Below, in pieces: positions 48,922 to 56,543 of a DNA stretch of 64,000 bases. The stretch lies in assembly GCF_000384115.1 (NCBI RefSeq), contig NZ_KB913029.1:2641057-2705056 (forward strand). Direction: 5' to 3'. A program made the position numbers and the translations under genes. The notes beneath the pieces were generated by a model, which was given only the letters and a program-made list of their open reading frames with translations, ran no database searches and had not been told where the DNA came from. This DNA comes from Sporichthya polymorpha DSM 43042. Its GTDB lineage: Bacteria; Actinomycetota; Actinomycetes; Sporichthyales; Sporichthyaceae. Positions within the stretch are counted from its first letter, which is position 1, and each line of letters starts with the position of its first letter.

Positions 48922-51075
48922 TCAGCGAGAGGCGGGCGTCGCGCCGGCGACGGTCGCGATCTCGGCCGGGCCGGTGGACCGGCGCGCCTGTGCGGTGTGC
49001 CGGCTGCGGAGGTAGGCCCGGGGGCCGGCGAGCAGGCCGCGTCGCTCGGCCCACGTCAGGGACCGCGGGAAGTCCTTGCTCTTGGCGCGGTTCTTGGGCG
49101 AGGACGGCAGCACGAGGTGGCGCGCGGCCGGCGCGGCGCGGCGGAGGAGGTCGAGGAGGGTCGACGGGTTCGCGGCGACGGCCGCGGTGACGTAGGCGCC
49201 CAGGCCCGTCCCGTAGCCGGTGATCTGGTGCTGCAGGGCGGCGAGATCGCGGTGGTGGTGGTGCCGGACGATCGCGTCGGGACGATAGGTGAGCGCGTAG
49301 CCACCGCGCAGGATCCGCAGGAATCCGAGCAGGTCGTCGCCCCCGCGGGCCTCGGTGCCGGCACCAGTCGCGGGGTCGAAGCCGCCGACGTCTCGGAGCG
49401 CGTCGACGCGGTAGGCCATGTTCGCCCCGCTGCCGAAGCGCCCGGCCGCGTAGGGGAAGAGGGGTTCGCCTTGCGTGGCGGCCAGGGACCAGGTCTGCGG
49501 AGTGAATCCGCGCCCGTACCCGCCGAACTGTTCCAGCAGGTCCTGCGCGTAGGTCTCCAGCTCGGCCGGGAGGAGCAGGCCGGTGACGCACCCGACGTCC
49601 GGCCCCTCCAGGGAAGCCGTCGCGATCGCGGTCAGCCAGCCGGAGTCGATCTCGACGTCGTCGTCGGTGAAGGCCACCCAGCTGCCGCGCACGTGCGGCA
49701 ACGCGGCGTTGTGGGCGACGGCGAGCCCGGGTTCGGCCAGGCGGAGGTAGCGAAGTTCGGGTCCGTTCCACCGCAGGTCGTGCAGGGCCCGGGCGGTCGA
49801 GTGGTCCGACGGAGCGCTGTCGACGACGAGCACGTCGAAGCGTGGGTAGTCCTGGTCCTCAAGGTCGCGGAGAGTGCGGAGCAGGCTCGCGGTGCGGTTG
49901 CGCGTGGCGACGACCACGGTGAGGTGCGGGCCGGACTCCCGTGCCGTCCGACGGGCGCGCAGGCACGCCGGCTCGGCGGCGGACGGGGGGAGACCGGTCG
50001 CCGTCAGTACCGCCGAGGCGCTGATCCCGTCCGCCTGGAGGTGGTCACAGATCTCGGCGCCCAGGTCAGCACGGAGAAGAAGCGCCAGGTCGGCCGGCGG
50101 GAGACCGGCGGCCGGGAGGTCGATCTCCATCTCGCCGACGGGGTGACCGTGCAGGCGGACCAGGATCCGCGTACGGTGCGCGTCCGCCCCGGTCCGGCGC
50201 AGGTGGGGCAGGGGCTGCGACAGTTCGACCTCGGTGAGGACCGTCGGCGTCCACGACTCAGGAGCGGACGTCGTCAGAGCGTGGGCGACGCGTGCCGCGC
50301 GACGAACCTGAAGATCTTCGGCAGCGGCGCGACCGATCGTGCGAAGCACGCGCAAGCCATCCGTCGTGGCGTGCAGGTTGCTCGCACCGTGCCGGCGGGG
50401 CCGCTCGAAACTCGGGACTTCGGCGATTGTCAGCTTGGCCTGAAGAGCGCGGAGGGTCATCAGGGTCTCGATCTCGAAGCCGTCACCCCAGAGGCGACCC
50501 CCGTCCGACGGGGCCGGGGCCTCGGCGTCCAGGCCGAACACGCCGACGTGATGGCGCCAGATCGCGTTGTAGCCGTAGCAGAGATCGGTGTGGTCGACGT
50601 CGTACAGCAGATTGACGAGCCCGTTGAGCGCCCGGTTGCCCAGGCGGCGGACCGGCGTGATGTCAACCGAACCGGCCGCTCCGGCAGCGAACCGACTGCC
50701 CTTGGCGTAGTCGGCGCCGGCCACCAACGCCGCAACGAACCGGGGGATCTCCGCCGGGTCAGCGGACCCGTCGGCATCGAGCGTGACGACGATGTCGCCG
50801 CGGGCAGCGGCGAATCCGCACGCGAGGGCGTTTCCCTTCCCGGTGCGCGTCTGCTTGACGATCCGTACCCCGGGCCAGAGGTACTCGGCCTGCTCAACCG
50901 TGTTGTCCGTCGAGCCGCCGTCGACGACGACAACCTCGTACACGTCGAGGGGCATCCGCTCGAAGACGTACGGCAGGTTCGCAGCCTCGTTGTAGGTCGG
51001 GACAACCACGCTGACGCGCGGCGACGGCAGCTGATCGGTGGTCCGCTGCGCGGGAACCGTGGTCTCGACAGTCAC
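48922..51075 (-). CDS. Dual glycosyltransferase family 2 protein
   Basis: This 717-residue protein has two GT2 domains. The first (about residues 18-240) is of the DPM1/polyprenyl-phosphate type: VSVVVPTYNEAANLPYVFER, VVVDGGSTDNT, TLDADGSADPAEIP. The second (about residues 385-640) starts LTVVVATRNRTASLLRTLRD and has FTDDDVEIDSGWL and GGDDLLGFLRILRGG. A linker of about 140 residues between them contains a beta-rich segment. GTG 51075 has a GAGG site; the upstream frame to 51213 is rejected. It is the first gene of the polysaccharide operon and diverges from the DUF305 gene across 309 bp. Confidence 0.85.
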   Translation of the reverse strand: MTVETTVPAQRTTDQLPSPRVSVVVPTYNEAANLPYVFERMPLDVYEVVVVDGGSTDNTVEQAEYLWPGVRIVKQTRTGKGNALACGFAAARGDIVVTLDADGSADPAEIPRFVAALVAGADYAKGSRFAAGAAGSVDITPVRRLGNRALNGLVNLLYDVDHTDLCYGYNAIWRHHVGVFGLDAEAPAPSDGGRLWGDGFEIETLMTLRALQAKLTIAEVPSFERPRRHGASNLHATTDGLRVLRTIGRAAAEDLQVRRAARVAHALTTSAPESWTPTVLTEVELSQPLPHLRRTGADAHRTRILVRLHGHPVGEMEIDLPAAGLPPADLALLLRADLGAEICDHLQADGISASAVLTATGLPPSAAEPACLRARRTARESGPHLTVVVATRNRTASLLRTLRDLEDQDYPRFDVLVVDSAPSDHSTARALHDLRWNGPELRYLRLAEPGLAVAHNAALPHVRGSWVAFTDDDVEIDSGWLTAIATASLEGPDVGCVTGLLLPAELETYAQDLLEQFGGYGRGFTPQTWSLAATQGEPLFPYAAGRFGSGANMAYRVDALRDVGGFDPATGAGTEARGGDDLLGFLRILRGGYALTYRPDAIVRHHHHRDLAALQHQITGYGTGLGAYVTAAVAANPSTLLDLLRRAAPAARHLVLPSSPKNRAKSKDFPRSLTWAERRGLLAGPRAYLRSRHTAQARRSTGPAEIATVAGATPASR

Positions 51076-51384
51076 GACAAGCCTCGCTCTCGGGTGCGGA
51101 AGGCTGAAGATGCGCCTTCGGACAGATTCAGAGTGCGGGCACGATGACGGTGCGTCAGGGTCCTTGTGGCGGCGTGGGACCTCTGCCGCCTGGAATCGGT
51201 TCGGAGGTCCCACGCGGCCTTCGCTGCTATTGGTGCAAAGTCAGGACGTTCGGACCCTCAAGTTCCCGAGATCGGTCGCTTTCGGCCAACTCGGGAACCT
51301 TGTCACCTGGATCCAGGGACGAACGGATCTGTCGCACCCTCCCGGAGACGGCACAGTCTGGAGTCGTCCGACGAGGAGGACCCC
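51076..51384. other. 309-bp divergent intergenic region with large inverted repeat
   Basis: The gap between the divergent dual-GT and DUF305 genes contains no credible gene. It holds a perfect 12-bp inverted repeat (51172-51183, GCGTGGGACCTC; 51204-51215, GAGGTCCCACGC) with a 20-nt spacer. The left arm overlaps a one-mismatch DevR-like core (51176-51189). Several GGACC/GGTCC half sites lie near 51240-51310. The promoters of both operons must lie here. Confidence 0.5.
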
Positions 51385-52011
51385 ATGACGTACCACCTGA
51401 CTCTTGCCGTCGGTGCGGGCGCGTTGCTGCTGGCCGCCGTCGCGGTCACAGCGCCCCAGACCGATTCGACGACGAACACTGCCGGCCAGTCGTTGACCGC
51501 CACAGCTGCTCCCGGGACGGGTCCCGGCATGATGATGGGCCCCGGTGGGATGACCGCCGGCCACATGCACGTGCAGAGCGAGCGGGATTACCTGGCCGAG
51601 ATGATTCCGCATCACGAGGAGGCGGTCGCCGCGGCGCTCGAGCTGCACCGTTCCACCCGTCCGGAACTGCGCGCCCTCGGCTCAGCGATCGTGCAGACCC
51701 AGTCGGTCGAGATCGAGCGCATGCGGGCCTGGCTACGCGAGTGGTACCCGGGCGCTGCCATGGCCGGTCCGTACCGGCCGATGATGCGCGACCTGTCGGC
51801 TCTCTCCGGTGACGCCCTCGACCGAGCCTTTCTCGCCGACATGATCCCGCATCACATGCACGCCGTGATGTCGTCGCAGATGCTTGTCGGCCAGGGCCTC
51901 GCCGGACACGACGAGGCCAGGGACTTCGCGGAACAGGTGGCCACCGCCCAGCGGGACGAGATCCTGCAGATGCAGCGCTGGCTGCGCGAGTGGTTCGACG
52001 GACGCGCCTAA
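51385..52011 (+). CDS. DUF305 secreted/anchored protein
   Basis: This 208-residue protein has an N-terminal signal or anchor segment and a Met/Gly-rich linker (PGTGPGMMMGPGGMTAGHMH). Two DUF305 four-helix repeats follow, marked by AEMIPHHEEAVAAALELHR and ADMIPHHMHAVMSSQML. DUF305 is a ferritin-like fold; the paired HH motifs and methionines suggest copper or other metal binding outside the membrane. ATG 51385 follows CGAGGAGGA. The promoter region is shared with the polysaccharide operon. Confidence 0.88.
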   Translation: MTYHLTLAVGAGALLLAAVAVTAPQTDSTTNTAGQSLTATAAPGTGPGMMMGPGGMTAGHMHVQSERDYLAEMIPHHEEAVAAALELHRSTRPELRALGSAIVQTQSVEIERMRAWLREWYPGAAMAGPYRPMMRDLSALSGDALDRAFLADMIPHHMHAVMSSQMLVGQGLAGHDEARDFAEQVATAQRDEILQMQRWLREWFDGRA

Positions 52012-52051
52012 GTTGAACTCGTCACCGGCCTTGATCCGCTCGACCGGGTGA

Positions 52052-52720
52052 TCAGACGGTTCGGCCCCGGACCGTGCCGGCCAGGACCGCTCCCAGGGCG
52101 GCCCCGGCGAGGGCGCCGGTGCCGGCTGCGAGAGGGAGCACGGTGGCCAGCGGCCATGAGGTGTCCGGCGCGGTCGCGCCCGCGAAGATGATCGGCATCG
52201 CAACGCCCCAGCCCAACGCGCTGGCCCCGATCCAGCGTCGGCGCTGTTCCGGCAGGGCCGTTGCCTGCGCGGACCCGAGGACCGCGCCCAGGCTCACGCC
52301 CAGGACCGCGGCCCCGAGCAGGATCAAACCGATTGGCGGGGTCGTCCCGTCGACGTCGGACGACAACGTCGCGGGGGCGGACGCCGCCGCCCATCCGAGG
52401 CCTGCCACGAGCGCTGTGACGCCGAGGAACAGACGCCGCTGGACCATCAGACCAGCTCGGCGGAGGCCGAGCTCCTGGGCCTGCCCGATGGCGAGCGCCT
52501 CCACCAGCCCTCCGAGCACGATCAGCCCCAGGGCGGCGGTGACCCCGACACGGTCCCGAGGGAGGGTGTCGGCGCCGTGCGCGGCCAGTGCCGCCGCGGT
52601 CATGCCGATGGTCTCCGCGGCCGCACACCGCCAGATCCAGCCTGCGACACGGGCGAGCCCAGGCGGCGTGCTCTCCCTCACGTGGACTCCGTCGCTGACA
52701 GCCGGATGATCGGAATTCAC
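52052..52720 (-). CDS. Multi-TM membrane protein of unknown function
   Basis: This 222-residue protein from GTG 52720 has about six membrane segments with small-residue-rich helices, and two repeated segments: VEALAIGQAQELGLRRAGLM and GVSLGAVLGSAQATALPEQR. I do not recognise the family beyond this duplicated pattern. GTG 52720 is preceded by GAGAG and lies next to an exact DevR-box-like site; the longer frame to 52894 crosses that site and the divergent gene start. It diverges from the CBS-like gene. Confidence 0.6.
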   Translation of the reverse strand: MNSDHPAVSDGVHVRESTPPGLARVAGWIWRCAAAETIGMTAAALAAHGADTLPRDRVGVTAALGLIVLGGLVEALAIGQAQELGLRRAGLMVQRRLFLGVTALVAGLGWAAASAPATLSSDVDGTTPPIGLILLGAAVLGVSLGAVLGSAQATALPEQRRRWIGASALGWGVAMPIIFAGATAPDTSWPLATVLPLAAGTGALAGAALGAVLAGTVRGRTV

Positions 52721-52771
52721 GATCTCTCGTTCCGGCGGATCGACGGCAGGGCAGGCCGGCTCTCCGACCGG

Positions 52772-52785
52772 GGGCCGTTGGGCCC
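52772..52785. promoter_or_regulatory. DevR-box-like site between membrane-protein and CBS-like genes
   Basis: GGGCCGTTGGGCCC matches GGGNCNNNNGNCCC exactly, within a larger G/C palindrome. It lies 52 bp from the minus-strand start and 100 bp from the plus-strand start. Confidence 0.5.
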
Positions 52786-52884
52786 CCGCTAACGGCACCC
52801 TCGGGCCCTGCCCCGCCATCGTCCCGGCGCGCCACCCTGGAACTCCACCGGACCAGACACCTGGCACCCACCCCGGAGTCCACC

Positions 52885-53295
52885 ATGAACGCACGGGTCC
52901 TGCGCCTCAGCCGCCGGCGCGTCCCGCGGCCACGCGCTGCGATCACGTCGTACCCGCGCGCAGTCGACGCGATGATCAGCGCGCTTCGTGTGGTGCCGTC
53001 GTGGACGCCGGTGGCCTCGCTCGTGTCCGGCGCTCGGCGGGGTGCGGTCTACCCGGTGATCGACGCACAGGGTGCCCTGGTCGGCACCGTCGATCTCGTA
53101 GAACTGACGACCCGTCCCGAGTCCCACGACCTCCTCGTCGGCGCGGTGTGCCGGCCAGTCGAGGCCCTGTCCGTGCTCGGACCGCAGGATCGCGTGGTTC
53201 CCGAGCGCCTGCCGGGACTCGTCATCGCGGACGGCCGACTGGTCGGCATCCTGCCCGGCCTGCCCCTCGCTCGTCCGAGAAGGAACGCCTCCTGA
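52885..53295 (+). CDS. Small CBS-like domain protein
   Basis: This 136-residue protein has a CBS-like pattern. One repeat reads GAVYPVIDAQGALVGTVDLV and the second, degenerate repeat reads GLVIADGRLVGILPGLPLA, as in CBS modules where V-x-D-x-x-G-x-L-V-G is the core. The N-terminus is basic. It resembles the C-terminal CBS part of the DosR-regulon proteins Rv2625c or Rv2626c rather than a full protein. There are no catalytic peptidase motifs. ATG 52885 lies 100 bp after a DevR-box-like site. Confidence 0.55.
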   Translation: MNARVLRLSRRRVPRPRAAITSYPRAVDAMISALRVVPSWTPVASLVSGARRGAVYPVIDAQGALVGTVDLVELTTRPESHDLLVGAVCRPVEALSVLGPQDRVVPERLPGLVIADGRLVGILPGLPLARPRRNAS

Positions 53296-53333
53296 CGGTC
53301 TCGATCCAATCGGGACGTGTGCTCCCCACACCG

Positions 53334-53347
53334 GGGCCGTTCGGCCC
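53334..53347. promoter_or_regulatory. DevR-box-like site upstream of carbamoyltransferase-like gene
   Basis: GGGCCGTTCGGCCC matches GGGNCNNNNGNCCC exactly, 66 bp upstream of ATG 53414 in the 118-bp gap after the CBS-like gene. Confidence 0.5.
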
Positions 53348-53413
53348 TGACTCTCGGTGGACCGGCCCGCGACTGTGGAGAGACAGAGAACGCCAGCCCG
53401 GAGGAGTGTTCTG

Positions 53414-54142
53414 ATGGCCCTGCTGACCCGCCCGCCACGGGCGTTCGAGGTCGAGGATGTCGACCTCTTCGACCTCGCCGGCACCCTCCGGCTCGACCGC
53501 GTCCAGAGCGTCGCGCTCCTGGAGCGGGCCAGTGACCCGCGCCGGACCGCCGCCCCCGACTTCCCCTTCTCCACGCTGCCGTGCGGGGCGACCCCCGTCC
53601 TCGAACTTCGGCGCCCGGTGCACCTCCTCGCCGATCTGCTGACGATGGTCGAGCAGGCCCGCCGGCCGCTGAACCGCATCGCGGTCTGTTACGTCGGCGA
53701 TGGGCAGGCCGACATCGCGCGGTCCCTCTTGCTGGCGGGAACACTGCTCGGCATGGATGTGCGGATCTCGTCGCCGGGACCGATGTGGCCGAGCGAGGAG
53801 CTCATCGCCCAGGCGCAGGACCTCGCCGGCGAAAGCGGAGCGCGGCTCCTCGTCACACCCCACCGTGACCACGCCCTGCGCGGGGCCCGGTTCGTCGTCG
53901 TCGGGGCCTGGGCCCACGGTGAACTCGTGGCCGGTGACGGCGCCGCGACGGACTATCTGATCACCGAGGACTTTCTGGCCACCTCCGGGTTACGGACGGC
54001 CGGCCATTCCCGGGCAACGGGCAGTGTCGACTTCGCGCCGAAGGTGCCCCGCGACCTGCAGGCCGTGCAGTTGGTCAATCGGCGTCGTGTCATGGCCGCG
54101 GTGCTCGCGGACTGGACCGGCATCGCGGGCGAGACGTCGTGA
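53414..54142 (+). CDS. Truncated ornithine/aspartate carbamoyltransferase-like protein
   Basis: The C-terminal two thirds of this 242-residue protein resemble the ornithine-binding domain of OTCs: LRRPVHLLADLLTMVEQ, then RIAVCYVGDGQADIARSLLL, AGTLLGMDVRISSPG and FVVVGAWAHGE in place of the VWVSMGE-type motif. The N-terminal carbamoyl-phosphate domain (SxRT motif) is missing or unrecognisable, and the usual HCLP loop is not seen. It is about 80 residues shorter than normal OTC. ATG 53414 follows GGAGGAG. It is coupled to the DUF1918 gene. Catalysis is unlikely as an OTC; a ligand-binding role is possible. Confidence 0.65.
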   Translation: MALLTRPPRAFEVEDVDLFDLAGTLRLDRVQSVALLERASDPRRTAAPDFPFSTLPCGATPVLELRRPVHLLADLLTMVEQARRPLNRIAVCYVGDGQADIARSLLLAGTLLGMDVRISSPGPMWPSEELIAQAQDLAGESGARLLVTPHRDHALRGARFVVVGAWAHGELVAGDGAATDYLITEDFLATSGLRTAGHSRATGSVDFAPKVPRDLQAVQLVNRRRVMAAVLADWTGIAGETS

Positions 54143-54396
54143 AGCGCCGGAAGTCCGGGGCACACGCCCTGCCGCGTTCTCGTCGCCCCGAAGGTCTGGA
54201 TGCGGGCGTCGGGGATCGTGTGCTCGTTCCCACCGGCGTGCCCGGCCAGGAGCGCGCGGCCGTGGTCGTCGAGGTCCAGAACGGCAATGGGACCCCGCCG
54301 TACGTCGTGGTGTGGTCCGACAACGGTCAGCGGGCCCTGCTCTACCCGCCCGGCAACGCCCGGATCGAACGGGTCGCTGTCGGCTCGACATCCTGA
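54139..54396 (+). CDS. DUF1918 (Rv0569-like) protein
   Basis: This 85-residue protein has the DUF1918 pattern: GVGDRVLVPTGVPGQERAAV, then TPPYVVVWSDNGQRALLYP. Rv0569, a DosR-regulon protein of M. tuberculosis, has the same family domain. The GTG at 54139 overlaps the stop of the carbamoyltransferase-like gene, so the two are co-translated. The N-terminus is basic and the fold is predicted as a small beta barrel, which could bind nucleic acid; its role is unknown. Confidence 0.8.
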   Translation: MKRRKSGAHALPRSRRPEGLDAGVGDRVLVPTGVPGQERAAVVVEVQNGNGTPPYVVVWSDNGQRALLYPPGNARIERVAVGSTS

Positions 54397-54406
54397 CGAG
54401 CCCGGT

Positions 54407-55852
54407 TCACTCCCGCGGCGCCGGGCCCGGCGAGGTTGGATCCGGTTCCTCGGGCGGAACCTTGAGGCCGTTGCGGATGAGTTGCCAGTGCGCGTTGCGT
54501 CTTGGTTTCTGTTCGGAATCAACCCACGTCGGGGGGATCATTTCTGGGTGGCCGTCGGCGGCCATCCGCACGCCCCAGCCCTTCCCTTGCAACGCGGTCA
54601 GTGGTTGCGGTGGGTCTCTGCGCGGTGATGATCGGATCAGATAGTGTTCGTGGGAGCACACCAGGGCCATCTTGTCCACGTCGGTGGGCCCGTCGTCGCG
54701 GTCCCACCACTCAATATGGTGCGCTTCACACCACGCCGCCGGACGGGTACAACCCTCGCCGATGCAGCCGATGTCCCGGGCGACCAACGCGGCCCACTGG
54801 GCGGGGGTGGCGGTGCGGACCTCGCGGCCCATCGCCAACGGCACCCCGAGGGTGTTGGCCACGATCGGGGTGATCCCCGCGTCGCAGGCGATCCGCTGCA
54901 CAGTGGCGATGTCCAGATCTTCACCGGTCGCGGTCCTCGCGAACGGGTGCCCGGTGTCCCCGGCCATGGTCTCCACGCTCGCGGTCACGTGCAGGTGCGG
55001 GCGCACCCCGTGGGAGGGAGGGAGGTCCCCGAAGCGGAGGAACTGGCGGAACACGTCCCCGAGCGCGTCGTGGCGCCGCTGGGGTGCTGAGCGTTCGTCC
55101 CGTTGACCGTTCACGGCGGGTCGCGGGGCGGCGAGGGGGTCGAGGGCGGTCTTGACCAGGGCGGCGACCTCGTCGGTCAGCTCGCCGCGGATGCGGTGCA
55201 GCCCGTTGCCCAGATCGGTGATCGTCAGCGACCGCTTCCGCTGCGCGCGGGCCGCGCGCTTGGACTCCGCCGGGGCGTCGCCGGTCGGGTCGTCCGGGTC
55301 CGGTGCCGGGGGCTTGCCGTCCTCGTCGATGACCTCTTCGATGTGCTTGCCCATCCGCAGGATCCCGGAGGGGTCGGCACCGCGGGAGTTGGCCAGCAGG
55401 AATGCCTCGGCGTTGGCGAGTTCGGTCGCCGAGCCGACGGGTTCGATCTTGCGCAGGCTCCGTGCCACCGCACGGGCCTGGTCGCGATTGAGCTTGCCGT
55501 CAGCGAGAGCTTCGACGGTGGCGGTGCCCTTGCGGGAGAGGATGTCGGCGTCCTTGACGCGCTGCCGCGCTTCGGCCGGGTGCAGGTTCAGCTTCTGGCC
55601 CAGCCAGACCGCGGTCGAGATCTTCCCGTCGGCCAGAGAAAGCCCGCGGACGTCGGCCTCGCGCACCGCCCGGACACCGAGAGCGGCGACAGCGGAGTCC
55701 AACTCGGACTGCGCCCGCACCATGAGCTCGAGATCCGCGTCGGTGAGCGTCCAGACCTCGTCCGCGGTGAGCATCGCCGCCACCTTGCGGACGTCCTCCA
55801 CCGCACCGGCGATCGTCGCCAGTGCCGGATGCATCCCCACCCCTGCGGACAT
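54407..55852 (-). CDS. DUF222 / HNH endonuclease domain protein (13E12 family) with LexA box
   Basis: This 481-residue protein has the N-terminal DUF222 region (ALATIAGAVEDVRKVAAML; DGKLNRDQARAVARSLRKI) and a C-terminal HNH nuclease motif (CIGEGCTRPAAWCEAHHIEW, then DKMALVCSHEH). It has the cysteines and histidines of an active HNH fold. It is shorter than the paralogue at 14438 and only distantly similar outside the domain. ATG 55852 begins 20 bp downstream of a LexA-type box, indicating induction by DNA damage, as known for some 13E12 proteins. The downstream convergent gene is the DUF1918 gene. Confidence 0.9.
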   Translation of the reverse strand: MSAGVGMHPALATIAGAVEDVRKVAAMLTADEVWTLTDADLELMVRAQSELDSAVAALGVRAVREADVRGLSLADGKISTAVWLGQKLNLHPAEARQRVKDADILSRKGTATVEALADGKLNRDQARAVARSLRKIEPVGSATELANAEAFLLANSRGADPSGILRMGKHIEEVIDEDGKPPAPDPDDPTGDAPAESKRAARAQRKRSLTITDLGNGLHRIRGELTDEVAALVKTALDPLAAPRPAVNGQRDERSAPQRRHDALGDVFRQFLRFGDLPPSHGVRPHLHVTASVETMAGDTGHPFARTATGEDLDIATVQRIACDAGITPIVANTLGVPLAMGREVRTATPAQWAALVARDIGCIGEGCTRPAAWCEAHHIEWWDRDDGPTDVDKMALVCSHEHYLIRSSPRRDPPQPLTALQGKGWGVRMAADGHPEMIPPTWVDSEQKPRRNAHWQLIRNGLKVPPEEPDPTSPGPAPRE

Positions 55853-55871
55853 ACCACGATTCTACCCGCGT

Positions 55872-55887
55872 TCGAACATATGTTCTA
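55872..55887. promoter_or_regulatory. LexA/SOS box upstream of HNH gene
   Basis: TCGAACATATGTTCTA matches the mycobacterial-type LexA consensus TCGAAC-N4-GTTCGA at all but one specified position. It lies 19 bp upstream of the minus-strand ATG at 55852. Confidence 0.7.
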
Positions 55888-55901
55888 GTAGAAGTGCAAC
55901 C

Positions 55902-56540
55902 TCATTTGTCCCTACAGTCACTACTTTCTGACGCAGTGGCAGGAAAGCGGTCCTGAGGCGCGGTTGTGTGCCGCGTCATCATCTGCCGTTCGCGATCTGC
56001 CAGCGCAAGGCCGGCTGACCACCCCGGCGCACGCGCGCCGGCGGGGGGTCGAATGGCAGCCATCTCGTGGCCGGTAACGGCGAGCAGCCACGCGACGAGG
56101 GAGTTGGAGTTCCACATCTCGCCACAGCCGAGATCGTCGCGGCCCCAGGTGAGAGGTGGAACCTGGGGGACCGAGTCCAGCACAGCCGCGGCACGGCGCT
56201 CGTCGCGGCTGACCCGGACGATCGCGGTCGCTTCGGCGGCATCGGGGATGCGTCCGTTGCGCCAGCAGCGGACCTCGTAGCGGAACATCCGGAACCGGCC
56301 GAGAACCGCGGCGCCCACCGGTCCCACCACGACCGTTCCACGATCTGGGGCGGCGCAGTTCCACACCGGAGCCATCTCGATGACGGTGCGGGTCCCGGCG
56401 GCGGTGACGTCGAGGGCTGCGTGATGGATTTCGCCGGGCGGGCGGTGTTCACGGCGTGCCTGGAGGTGCTCGTACACGCGTCCGTTCCACCGGACGACGT
56501 GGCCACCCGCTCCCAGGGGCAGCCAGTAGAGGTCGATCAT
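55902..56540 (-). CDS. Conserved hypothetical protein
   Basis: This 212-residue protein has recognisable blocks: YWLPLGAGGHVVRWNGRVYE, a catalytic-looking HHAALDV, then MWNSNSLVAWLLAVTGHEMA. The last is a frequent segment in uncharacterised actinobacterial proteins. A function cannot be assigned. It starts three bases after the stop of the ABC permease gene, so it belongs to that operon. The C-terminal 30 residues are charged and low in conservation. Confidence 0.6.
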   Translation of the reverse strand: MIDLYWLPLGAGGHVVRWNGRVYEHLQARREHRPPGEIHHAALDVTAAGTRTVIEMAPVWNCAAPDRGTVVVGPVGAAVLGRFRMFRYEVRCWRNGRIPDAAEATAIVRVSRDERRAAAVLDSVPQVPPLTWGRDDLGCGEMWNSNSLVAWLLAVTGHEMAAIRPPAGARAPGWSAGLALADRERQMMTRHTTAPQDRFPATASESSDCRDK

Positions 56541-56543
56541 CGG

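Noticed and set aside
45001-51147. Very long plus-strand open frame of about 2,050 codons
   Set aside because: It lies entirely antisense to the dual-GT and flippase-GT fusion genes, has the low-complexity Arg/Glu/Gln/Asp-rich composition typical of the reverse frame of GC-rich genes, and shows no domain.
53414-54142. Calling the carbamoyltransferase-like gene argF
   Set aside because: The carbamoyl-phosphate-binding domain with SxRT is absent and no arginine biosynthesis genes are nearby.
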